Shown here one piece after another: positions 33,728 to 44,628 of a stretch of 64,000 nucleotides of DNA. Both the position numbers and the translations under genes were made by a program. The stretch comes from Agrostemma githago (taxonomy: Eukaryota > Streptophyta > Magnoliopsida > Caryophyllales > Caryophyllaceae): positions 5,308,586-5,372,585 of the forward strand of contig OY288243.1 of NCBI GenBank assembly GCA_958450325.1. Reading direction: 5' to 3'. Numbering within the stretch: the first letter of the stretch is position 1; every line of letters starts with the position of its first letter. The notes under the pieces were generated by a model that did not search any database, was not told the DNA's origin, and saw only the letters and a list, made by a program, of their open reading frames with translations.

Positions 33728-34753
33728 AGGGTTCGTTTGATTCAATGCGAGAAAATTGAATTACCGGGAACAATGAATTCCCTATGAATTTGCATTTCAT
33801 GTGAATTAATAAAACGTGCTTGGTTAGTATGTCAGAACTCAATTCATGTGATAAGTTTAACTTACCAAGGGGCCTTGGTAAACAACTTCCCACATGATGT
33901 TGGAAGTGAATTCTGAAGGAGTTATGTACATTGTTCTATAGTTATACGGATTACTGTTCTGAGGTCGATGTCGGGTTGTCATGTAAATAAGTTGCGTGTC
34001 TGATAGTCTTATATTATTATTAATATATATCGATATATTAATATATTGGGTCCGTAGGGTCAGTAGTAATACGGACCCAACTGCGTTGTTAGGTTAATTA
34101 TTCTTCTTATAAAGAGTTATAAGAGAGATCTAGAGAGAAGTTGTGAGATAATCTCATGAGCCTTTATACTAGCATACACGTCGCAGTTCTGTACCCGTGT
34201 GGATACCAGAGCTAAGGAGGCATCACATTTGGGGTGCTTTATTCAGTCTATGGAAATTATTTACTCGGTCCGTGGAGATTGTATATATTTCTGACTTACT
34301 ATACTTCTTATTAATATACTGTTCCGCTCCAAATAAGGTATAATTGTCTCTATCTTGTCTTTTTGGTTAATACTCCTTAGATTTAAGAGTTGTAACCATA
34401 CAAATTCACGTGATAATTTCCACTTCTCATGATTTGGGATTTGGGCAACCAAATAAGAGTCCATTTTTCAACTTCTCATGAACTTCAATTTCACATGAAT
34501 TGAGGCGGTAATTGGTAATCCCTCCAAACAATATGATTTACACACTTTTATTCAAATGTGAGGGATTAAAATAATAAGTGGGTAAATCATAGTGGGTTGG
34601 AGGGATTAATTGGTAACTTCCCACATGAAGGTGGAAGTGAATTCATGCGGTAATTTTCATTTCCCATGATTTGGGCAACCAAACAAAAGTACATTTTTCA
34701 ACTTCTTATGAATTTCAATTTCCCATAAATTGAGGCGGTAACCAAACGAACCT
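33728..34753. mobile_element. hAT-like non-autonomous element carrying a solo LTR
   Basis: The ends AGGGTTCGTTTGATT and AACCAAACGAACCT are near inverted repeats. Inside, the block CCCACATGAnGnTGGAAGTG occurs twice (33890, 34621). A solo LTR (33914-34402) splits the left half. Confidence 0.55.
33914..34402 (+). mobile_element. Solo LTR with 5-bp target duplication AATTC
   Basis: The insert begins TGAAGGAG and ends CCATACA. It is flanked by AATTC at 33909-33913 and 34403-34407. A TATAAAG is at 34108-34114. The uninterrupted counterpart of the target is visible at 34638, which supports the junctions. The family is not identified; strand follows the TATA box. Confidence 0.8.
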
Positions 34754-35304
34754 TAGATCATGGTTACCAACGGATACAATCTCTCTACATAGAGGACCCT
34801 ACTTCTTCCACCTCACTCTTTCCACCTCATTTTCTATCTCTTATAAAATACTTTCTTACCCATGGATTCATTTTTTTATCCTTAGAGGGTCCAACTGGAA
34901 TATCCTGACTGGTCGAAGAGGCGTCAATTTTTGACGTCCGACACGTTTCGTGTTTTTTTTAAAAAAAATTCGTACGGAAATCAACGATAGGGACGTATTA
35001 AATCGAATATGACAAGCCGTAACTACTAAATCGAATACTAGATTGATTACTCAAGCAAAGGCTAGCTACGGGGAGCCTAAACTATCAACCTAATCACAAT
35101 TATAATGAAACTAATCGACCTAAATAAAATCACTTACAAAATATAAAGTACTAAAACCGTCAAAAACACGTGTTGCGAGAAGGCTACATTGATTCCCGAG
35201 CCTTATTACGACACGTGTCTCAAAAACCGTCAAAATTAGCAAAATCGTAATCTTGAAGTACTCGGGAAATAATAACTAGATTTATTAAGTAAAATAATAA
35301 TTAT

Positions 35305-35401
35305 TACTCCCCCCGAGTCTGAATGATCTTCCCCTTTGATTAAAATATATACCTCACATATATTAAACAAAGGGGAAGATCATTCAGACTTGGAGGGAGT
35401 A
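35305..35401. mobile_element. Stowaway-like MITE
   Basis: A 97-bp hairpin, with CTGAATGATCTTCCCCTTTG on the left matched inversely by CAAAGGGGAAGATCATTCAG on the right, and GGAGGGAGTA at its end. Confidence 0.75.
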
Positions 35402-35523
35402 TTAATCATAATTAATCAATGGATTCACTTTTATATCCATTGAGGACCCACTCATCTCACCACATTTATCATACCTAATACATTTAATTTTTATTTATTT
35501 ATTTATTTCATTTTATAAATATA

Positions 35524-35757
35524 TTTAAGGCAACTTAAACCATAAACCCTCCAACTTGCACACTAATTGTTCTCTCTTTCCCATTTTTCTCAATCCTTCA
35601 AAGTGGAGATTTTTGCTAAATCCTCTTTCAAGGATTGAGAATCCATTGATGTATCATCATTTTCATTCCATCCATCCTATGGATTAAGTCCAAATCCATT
35701 GCTAACCTTGCTCTTAGTGTGCAAGTTGATGGATTAATTGCTTAAGTTATCTTAAAT
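35524..35757. mobile_element. MITE-like imperfect inverted repeat
   Basis: AACTTGCACACTAA near 35553 and TTAGTGTGCAAGTT near 35714 are exact inverted repeats inside longer imperfect arms ending with TTTAAGGCAACTTAAAC and GCTTAAGTTATCTTAAA. Confidence 0.55.
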
Positions 35758-36066
35758 AAATTTATGGAAAATTTGCGAAACATTGCCTTTAATAAATGTT
35801 GTTTGACAAACTACTCCCTTTTAAATTTTATTTTGTCTAACATTCCCTTATATATTTATTTGTTTGTTTAATACTTCCAAATTACTCACTTTTAGTGACG
35901 GTTCTAGATATTTTGAAGAATCTTGAAATTATTGTATTATACTCCGATAGTGTTGATTATGTGTCAAATGTCGGGTTATATCAAAGATTGCATGAGAAAA
36001 AGAAAAGAATGAAAGGAAATGAAAGGTAAAGAAGAAAGAATTGAGAGTTTTCAAGTAAGGTTTTTA

Positions 36067-36913
36067 GACCATCCACAATGTAGAGGAGGTTTTATTCCTC
36101 TTATTTTATCTCTCTCCTTCTCTCATTGACACCCCATTTTCTCCTTTTTTCCATCTTTTTTTCTTGTATCTTCATCCTCATCCTCATCTATTTTTCATAC
36201 AATGTAGAGGATCCTCTTGCATCCAATTTTATTATTTATTTTTACCACTTGCTTTTATAAAATAAAAAAACAAAAGAATAATTATCTACATGGTAAATAA
36301 TGATTTGTTTATAGGCACAAGAGCCAATGTTTCATTTCCTCTAAGAGCATCCACAATATAGAGGATTTATCCTTCTCTTAGCCTTCTCTCTTTTCTAAGA
36401 GGATGTCCTCTACATTGTGGGATCAATGAGGAGGATCCTCTTGTTTAGAGAAAGTTGAGGACATCCTCTAAGTTTAGAGAAATTAGAGAAAAGCTTGACA
36501 TAGGCCCTTGTGCATACTTCAAACACTATTGGTCATTAAACAATCAAATTAAATAAAAAATAATATTAATCATCCAATAATTAAATTAAATAATAAGAAA
36601 GTTAATATAAGAGAATCCTCTACATTGTGGGGGTGAAATTAGAGAAAATAAAATGAAGAGGATGAATAGAGTGGAAAATGAGGTGGATGAAAGAGATGAT
36701 GTGTCAAAAAGATAGAATGAAAGAAAAAAAATAAGAGGAATAAGTTATCCTCTACATTGTACATGCTCTAAAATCCTCCAAAATTAGAGGAAGTAACTTC
36801 CTTCCTCTTGCTAAGAGGACATTCAACATATATCCCACAATGTAGAGGATCTCCTCTTAGAGGAGAGAGAGGGTTAAGAGGATGATCCATCCTCTACATT
36901 GTGGATGCTCTAG
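36067..36913. mobile_element. Cluster of GAGCATCCACAATG-type MITEs
   Basis: The ends CATCCACAATGTAGAGG (36071, 36348) and CCTCTACATTGTGG/ACATGCTCT (36610, 36765, 36890) recur, so at least two related elements lie in tandem or nested. Confidence 0.65.
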
Positions 36914-37601
36914 GGACTTCAAAGTGGCGTTAGTACTGAAAATTATTGCTGCTGCTAACGAACATCTGGACGCAGGAAGTCCTTATTGTTTCCTTATTCT
37001 ATCCTATTTATTATTTCTACTTGTTATTAATTTAGTTAATTCTTTTATTTCATAGACTATATAAATAAAAATATTTGAATTTTATTTGGTTATGCAATTT
37101 TTATACTTAGAAGGAGAGAACTGTTCATTTTTCATTCATCAGAATGGAGACAGTGTTAGCAATTTTTTTTTTAAAAAAAGGAAGTAGCTAAGAAAGTAAC
37201 ATTTATTAAAGATAGTGTTTGACAATTTTTTTTGAAATATTAATTCGCACAAATGTAAGCATTAAACGAAAAAAATAAATATATAAGGGACGGTTAGACA
37301 AAATAAATTTTAAAAGGAAGTAATTTGTCATACAACATTTATTAAACGGAGTGTTTTGCAAATTTTAAAATGAAATAAAAATTAAATGTATTAGATATGA
37401 TAAATATGGTGAGATTAGTGGACTCTCTATGGAGATAAAAGTGAATCCATTGATGTACATGTATTTTATAAGAGAGAGAAAATATGGTAGAAAAAGTGAG
37501 ATGAAAAAGATGGGGCCCTCTATTGAGAGAAATTGTATCCATAGGTAAGCATGGTCTAATATAATAGATCATCCTTCCTATGGATTGAGATCATCCATGG
37601 A

Positions 37602-37908
37602 CAGTGGCGGACCTAGGATTTTCTCCCTAGGGGGCACAAAAAAAAATTCCGACATTTTTTAAGTTTATAAATTACTCTATAAATTAATCCATATTTTACG
37701 CTATTATTTTCTTTATAATACTTGAATGTTATGAAAAATAGTTTAGATATAATACAAATCTTCCAATGACATGTAACATGAAGTGGAAGGTGGTAGAGTT
37801 GGTTGTATTGACCAATTCATCAACACCCATCAAACTGATATTTCAATTGGTTTAAATCTATTTGTTTCAAAAATTGTCGGGGGGCCCGGGACCCTAGGTC
37901 CGCCCCTG
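37602..37908. mobile_element. hAT-type MITE with perfect 8-bp target duplication
   Basis: The ends CAGTGGCGGACCTAGG and CCTAGGTCCGCCCCTG are inverted repeats with one mismatch. The flanks are TCCATGGA at 37594-37601 and 37909-37916. The 8-bp duplication is typical of hAT elements. Length 307 bp, with no ORF. Confidence 0.85.
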
Positions 37909-37998
37909 TCCATGGAGGAGGAGTAATAGACAATTTTCACTCCATTCTTAATATGGATTCAATCTCAATCTATGGGTAACCATGTTCTAAGTACGGAG

Positions 37999-38281
37999 TA
38001 CTCCCTCCATCCCACTATCTTCTTCCCGCTTTCCTAAAAGGAAAATCCCACTGACATCTTCTCATTTACTTTATTTCCTTATTTGGTTACTTTATTTTAC
38101 ACTACTATCCTTATCAATGTTACATATTTATGAAAAAATGTTAGTAGAATTGACCTTACTTGCATTTATTTATAATATTTTCTCTAAATATTGGATCCAC
38201 ATATAAAATACTACTCTGTATATTATTTCTTAAGGGATGTGCCATAGCAAATTGGAACATCTCTTTGGGACGGAGGGAGTA
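37999..38281. mobile_element. MITE with Stowaway-like ends
   Basis: Starts TACTCCCTCCATCCCAC, ends GGGACGGAGGGAGTA; about 283 bp. Confidence 0.65.
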
Positions 38282-38710
38282 TATAATAGGAGGAGCTAGG
38301 TAGCTAGTGTTGCTGGTTTGGCTATATATGTATTTGTATTGTAGCGTTGGAATTAGTGTGATGTGAAAGAAACATAGATGCTGATTACGGCAAGTGGAGA
38401 AAGTGAAGCAAAAGGCATCAGGAGGAGACCAACTGAATATAATATTATACTCCAGTAAGAACAGTGAGAAGCAATGCAATGCAATGCAATGCAAGTTAGA
38501 AAGGCTTCTTGATTGCTATTCACCCGGCCTATAAGAGCTCACTACTCCCAAAAAGGATGCTTGTGATCTCATTTAATATATGCAAACTTATGGATTACAT
38601 TTCTTATATATAAATAGTTTATAGTAAATGACTACTTTCCAAAACGAAAGATAGAGTGAGTTAAGCAAGCTAAGTTTTGGGCATGCAATTATTATGAGCA
38701 ATGGTGTAGG

Positions 38711-38740
38711 ATGGTTATTGTTATTGTTATTGTTATTGTA
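38711..38740. repeat. GTTATT microsatellite
   Basis: Four to five copies of GTTATT. Confidence 0.7.
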
Positions 38741-39263
38741 GGGCAGGCGTAAGCCTAACTCCTTTACTACTTGCAGTCTTGCAGATGCAGTGTGACCAAA
38801 CCCATTTCCTTTTTGCATTGTTGCCCACGTGGATAACAGCCACCCAACTTTATACTCCATTTGATGATATAAGCATGAAGTAGGATGATGACCCGACTCC
38901 ATCACCATGTCCATATACTCCCTTGAGTAGATTGTCAATAGAGAACACTATAGAATGGGTCAATAGATCCTCCTACAAAATATATACTCCCTCCCATTAT
39001 TTGTTCTCCTATCTCATTTTGGAGTGTCTCCATCAATTATTGTTCTTTTCATTGATAAGCAATTTGATCTTTCACACCAACTTTGGTACACTTGTCCTTC
39101 ACCAATTGGCCTTCCATTCTAATTTTCTTGATTTTTGTGCCAAAATTAAAGGACAACAATTGACCAGGACATAGAGAATATACATGTAACCAAAAATCAA
39201 TATAATAAAAATTGGAGAACAAAAGACTTCTTGTAAACTAAACTATAAGAGGACATTTGGTTA
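38741..39263. other. Intergenic, MITE fragment only
   Basis: A single-ended TACTCCCTCCCATT motif near 38984 starts a CT-rich stretch. No gene is supported. Confidence 0.4.
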
Positions 39264-39715
39264 GAACATGCGAAAGGGAAAGAGAATAAATATGGGAAAC
39301 AAGGGTAAAAGAAATGGATTCCCTTAGATTTTTCTTATTGTTTGTTTAAAAACTGTAGGGAATACAAATGACGAGGTGGTGACGGTGTCGGGGTGACGGT
39401 AGGGGCGAGATCGATGGTGGTGCGTGGTGACATTGGTTGTGGTGTTGGAGTGGTGACGGTGGTTGTGACATTGATGGTGGTGCCGGAGTGGTGGTGGTTT
39501 TAGGGTGATGGTTGATGAGCTGGGGTGGGTGAGGGAAACAAAATTCAAACCTTAGGGAGGGTGGGGGATTGAAATTAGAGGAGTATGGGGTTTGGAAGGG
39601 AATATAAATGGGGAAATAGAATGCAAAAAAGTGAAAACAAACAACTACAAAGGGAATGAAGTATTTTGCTTCACTTTCCCTTTCCTGTAATCCCTCAGCC
39701 AAACGCCCCTAAGAG
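39264..39715. mobile_element. TIR element with G-rich interior
   Basis: AGGACATTTGGTTAGAACATG at the left and CAGCCAAACGCCCCTAAGAG at the right are loosely inverted. The interior 39370-39560 is GGTGGTGACGG-rich on the plus strand. Confidence 0.4.
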
Positions 39716-39949
39716 AATATAATGTTATACGGAGTACTTGGTATGCAAATAAGGAAAGTAATGAAAATAACACCAAATCGTGTTTATCTTTATTCGTACG
39801 TATTCAGATAGCAAGTCTGTCTCGCCAAGATTGTGCTATTTTGCTTGAGCGTATATCAATAAGGATAAGAAGTTTAGGCGCTCGGAAAGTGTCAAATTCC
39901 GGCCGTCTCACACTTGTTAGAGTCGTGCTGATCAGTCAGTGCCACGTAC

Positions 39950-40266
39950 AATTATTGAGCAATGATTTTCATTCTTCCTAAATGTATACTTGCTCGATCC
40001 ATAGATGTCATTTGCAGGAATTTCTTGTGGGACGGAGCTACGAAAATGCATAGAGTTCCCCTTGTTTCGTGGGAGAAGTCTTGTGCGCCTCGTAAAGGAA
40101 GGGTTGGTTTACGTACAATGATTTGGAACACTGCAGTTGTTGCAAAATTGGTAGCTTGGGTGTTCGAGGACCCTGATCCTCTTCGAGTGAAGTGGGTTAG
40201 CAACATCTACTTAAAGGGAGGTCCGTGGGAACACTGTCAAATAGGCGCGAATGTTAGCTGGAGTTA
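39950..40266 (+). pseudogene. LINE (non-LTR retrotransposon) reverse transcriptase C-terminal fragment
   Basis: The frame gives CRNFLWDGATKMHRVPLVSW, then GRVGLRTMIWNTAVVAKLVA and YLKGGPWEH. This order (FLW, then W, then GLR-WN-A-AKL) is that of the segment after RT in plant LINEs, before the zf-RVT domain. No RT core or endonuclease is present, and the frame closes at 40264-40266. It is a short relic, and strand follows the coding. Confidence 0.6.
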
Positions 40267-41011
40267 GGACAAAAAATTCTGTTCTCAAGCTAAGACTTCT
40301 GATCCATTGGTGACAAGTGTATAGTGGAAAATGAACCGGTCCAGATTGAAACCGTAATTAAAAATTATGGTATACTCTTCGGTAGGGGTGTTCAAAAAGT
40401 GGTCAAGATCGGTAAATCGAGCTAATTAGATCTGGTCGGACCGGACACGAATAAGCCCGGTCACCGGGTCTCCCAAACTTGGTGACAGGTCTCCGGTTCG
40501 GTCCACACTTCAAAAAAAAAAGTCAAACTTGGTCAATTTTTCCGGTATGGTTTCTTGGTTTTTTGGGTGGCCGATCCATGGATCAATCCGATTCGATTCG
40601 GGTTTGGACAGGTGAACATCCATATTCTCCGGTCCAACAATTTTAATTTGGTGATTATGGTTTTCGATTCGGTCCGATCTTGACCAGTTTGGACGGAAAG
40701 ACCGGAATCGTAGTTTTAATACTAGGATGTAGGATGATGACAAGGGGAAGAAGAAAGAGGAGGGAGAATTGAGTGTAGTTTAGGAAGATGCATTTAAAAG
40801 TTCAATTTATTTTGGGATTAAATGTAGTTTATTATTCCAAGAATGTGACCAACAATTTAAATTATCATGAAATAACCCCTAAATTTAATAAGTAGACATT
40901 GTTTAATCGAAAAATACTGACAATAGATAATGGTTTTGAGGCAACAATTTCACTATATTTTCCGTTAGCTACATGCGTACACTCCTACACATGAGCTTTT
41001 TCATAGAAAAA
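40267..41011. other. Intergenic, nothing firmly recognised
   Basis: A short-motif repetitive stretch (GGTCCGGTT-like, 40380-40700) contains no convincing ORF. Confidence 0.35.
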
Positions 41012-41353
41012 TACTCTCTCCGTCCTAGTTAATAGTTCACACTTTTCTTTATTGGGTGTGTCAGTTAATAGTTCACACTTTCTCTTTTTGTTCTTTAATA
41101 AACAAACCATAAATCGTCACTCACTAACTTTGTTACCTTAATCGTTGTACATAAAACAAAGGTGAACTATCTCTTACTAAATAATGTAATTAGTATATCG
41201 TCTCTCTGTATTACCATCGTTAGTTAGCTTAACTCTTCGTTCTATTGGGACAAAGGGGTATATATTAATTAAGCTAACTAATGACGGTAATACAGAGAGA
41301 CGATTTACTAATTACATTATTTACTAAGACTATCTATTGGGACAAAGGGAGTA
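41012..41353. mobile_element. MITE(s) with inner inverted repeat
   Basis: The ends are TACTCTCTCCGTCCTAG and GGGACAAAGGGAGTA. An inner hairpin pairs TCGTCTCTCTGTATTACC (41199) with GGTAATACAGAGAGACGA (41286), suggesting a nested second element. Confidence 0.6.
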
Positions 41354-42476
41354 TATAATTATGAAAGACTTGCATACCAACAACAATTGCTCTGCTACGG
41401 TGAACATTCAAACATAACCAGATTAGTAATCATTGTTGTGTATATATATATATACTTCATTGCTCTCAAATTAATATGCAAAATAAATCGTCAAATGTAT
41501 AATAAAATCAAAATCATCTAGATCAATATATTAAACCGAAACTTTTATTCCGCACAAAGTACCGTTAACGCGCGGGTAAACGACCAGTATAAAAAAAAAG
41601 GTGTATTTTGAACTGAAAATCTTGAAAAAGTGTTACACACACACTTGCACTTGACGTAGAGTATATTTTGATCATCGATTATGATATACGGAACCTAGTA
41701 CACGAAATTGAATCGGTGGCAGCTTACGAAGAATGTTGGGTCCCTTCAATTGAAAGGAGTTGTCCATCCAGTGGAGGAATGGAGTTTGCGTTGAGTTACA
41801 CATTACATTAGCCGCCGCCTTAGCAGCATCACTCAAATTGGAAGTTGGAACCCTCCCTTTGAGAAAAAGCCAACTTAACTTTTCTACTCTTCAACTATTT
41901 TGGCGTTAAATAAACCGTTAGTTATATCCGTAATAAAATTGTAACGGGTCAAATATCACTCACATGCTTAGATATAACAAAATTGAAATGCATCAACAAT
42001 AGCAAGTATTTTATCTTTATCCAGCATGTAGGTAATACTTGACCCAGTGCAAGTTTGCTTGTAACCATATGACATATATATATATATTTGTCACACGCAA
42101 CCAATTGTCTTAAATTAAGTAGATTTACATCCGCATGATCAGCCTAGCTCCCCGACTCCCCTGATCTCTCTCTCACACACACTTACTTTCACTTGTGTTC
42201 TGATTGTTGCTTCTGTTTCACGTTACTTCAACATTCTCTTTCCTCTATACCTTTAAATATCATCTACAACAAACCTATTGACATACAAGTCAAAATCCTT
42301 CAAAGCTTATATACATATACATATACATATCCATATATTTATATTGACCTTGCTTGCTTATTATTATCATCATCATGTTCTTATTATCTTCAATTTGATA
42401 TGTCTGTATAATAATATCGATATTAAGTACGGTAGGTTTTAGGTTCAAATTCTCGACTTTAATTGTTTTTTCATGC
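41354..42476 (+). promoter_or_regulatory. Upstream region and leader of the NAC gene
   Basis: An AT-rich region with TATATATATATA at 42075-42088, which could serve as a TATA element. It is followed by a CT-rich leader (CTCTCTCTCACACACAC at 42166). An ATG at 42473 opens a 4-codon frame overlapping the start. Promoter function is inferred. Confidence 0.4.
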
Positions 42477-44540
42477 ATGGCGAATAACAACTTGCCACCA
42501 GGATTCAGGTTTTCTCCAACAGACGAAGAGCTTGTTGTCCATTTTCTCCATCGTAGAGATGGGATTTTACCGTTTCGACCTGACGTTATTCCTGATCTTG
42601 ACACTTTTTCGTATAATCCGTGGGATTTAGAAGGTAATCCATATATATACTTAAATAGTTCGTCTTATGTGTAATTTCGATATTAAAGCTGTTTTCTTTA
42701 ATATATATTCTCCCTTTCATTTATTTGTTTACCTTATATATATATATATTATATATAAGCGTAAGTTTAAACGCAATAGGAGGTTGATTAGGAAGGGAGG
42801 TAATAGGCCGGGTTGTGTGTGATATTGCATACTCCATATTTGCATGATGCATGCATGAAGTCAGCTTTGCGTGGATCTTAAAAAGAAGATAATGCACACA
42901 TTGATTATTATGAAATAACTTTTAATACCACACCCGGTCATCCACTAATTTTATGGATGGATGGATGTCAACGAAAACTCGGGGTAGAAAAGCACGCGAA
43001 AAGGATAGTCAAAAACTTGATTGCTCCAGTATTTCTTTCTTTCAACTTTCAAGCCCTACATTCATAGCAAATTTGGTTTACCCACATGACATGTGTATAT
43101 GTGGTTGAGTGAGAGTATAATAAAGAAACTCCAGCATATATATTATGTAGATACACGAGTATTAATAAGCATGTTAGGTATTAATTTCTCTTTTCACTGG
43201 TTATCTTTTATACTCTGTATTAGTTATGAAAGATATTTTAATCAAATAAAAATAAATAATTGAAGTTGACATTGTATCTTACGTCAATGATGGAGAGCTC
43301 ATTATCCTATAAATATAAGAATGTATCCTATATATATATGGCTGAAAAATCTCATGTGCACCGAGTGTACCATGTCATTTTACATCTTAAAAATCTTGAA
43401 CTATGTAAAAAGATCCACAGTACAATTTCTCATAAATAAATTAAGAAAATAAATAATGAAGGCTCCTTATAGGCCAGGGTAATGTAAGATAACATGGTAT
43501 ACCTGGTGAATCCAAAAGTTTTTCTATATGAGTTATCTCTTTGATATGGACGTGGACTTATATATATATATATAACACAAATATCCACGTAAGATCACCT
43601 CACAATATGAATATCATGACTTGATAAAACATCTCACACAAGAGGCAGTTAAAAATGTGTAACCACGTTAGAGGTCTCACATAAGACTTGTTCTATACAC
43701 AATACTCCGTATATGTTGTCTCTTCTCATGAAGTTTAGTAGTTGTGATACGTAAAAACTTATACTAATAATAAAGTTTAATATCTATTTTAACCCCGATA
43801 AATAATTTCATTATTCCCACATATAACTAATTACCCCGAATCCACCATGGAGCTAGTTTTGGCTTTATTTTATGATACGAGGTTTTTGATTTGCCACATA
43901 GTCAATAATCAATACACAGGAGTATTTGCTTACGTTACTGTGTTTGCCCAAATGAGAGGATAAAGAAACTCCATGTTATATGCTGCGTGTTTTAATATCC
44001 GTGCGTGGTGGAGGGAGTTTGTTATAAAAATGTCCATTTCTCCTATTCCTCTTATGTTTATCAACTAATTTTTATTTTTTCTATTTTTATTCAACAATAG
44101 AAAAAAATCAAAAGAAAAAAACCTCAAGTACTAATTTGCTTATTTATTTTAATTATTTTATACTTAGTAGTTAATAATGTGATTGTTATCTATCTACATG
44201 GCAAATATTAGTTCGTTATTGGACACAATGGCCTAATTCATTATTTTCTGTAAAATAGAGAAAGTAATAACCAATAATTCAACTAACCTATATATGCATT
44301 TTCATCTATGGAAGAAAACATATAATTACTTAATTTCATTTCCATGTCTAATTAGGAATTCACAGTACATGAAGTTTTGCCTTTTGCAAAGTATATACTC
44401 CGTATTTGATTTGCCACATTTATATGCACAAATTAACTCTTCCTCTTTGTTACCACCTAACTAAAAGAGAGAAATGAATTATCTCTTCCTTTTTTCTTGT
44501 GTCATGAATCAAATCTAACGTGAAAGGTACCATAAAAACT

Positions 44541-44582
<42 letters not shown>

Positions 44583-44584
44583 GA

Positions 44585-44628
<44 letters not shown>

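Larger units (their letters stand above)
34754..37558. mobile_element. Long-TIR (foldback-like) element with nested MITEs
   Basis: The left arm (34754-34900, resuming 35415-35530) is inverted-similar over >200 bp to the right arm (37345-37558). Examples are TTAGATCATGGTTACC on the left and GTAAGCATGGTCTAA on the right. The left arm is split by about 500 bp that includes a MITE. No transposase was seen. Confidence 0.6.

Noticed and set aside
39346..39702. 118-codon Pro/His-rich ORF on the minus strand
   Set aside because: It is the complement of the G-rich tract in a TIR element; simple-sequence coding only.
40380..40720. Possible gene fragment rich in GGTCCGG words
   Set aside because: Low-complexity repeats without a frame; no family recognised.
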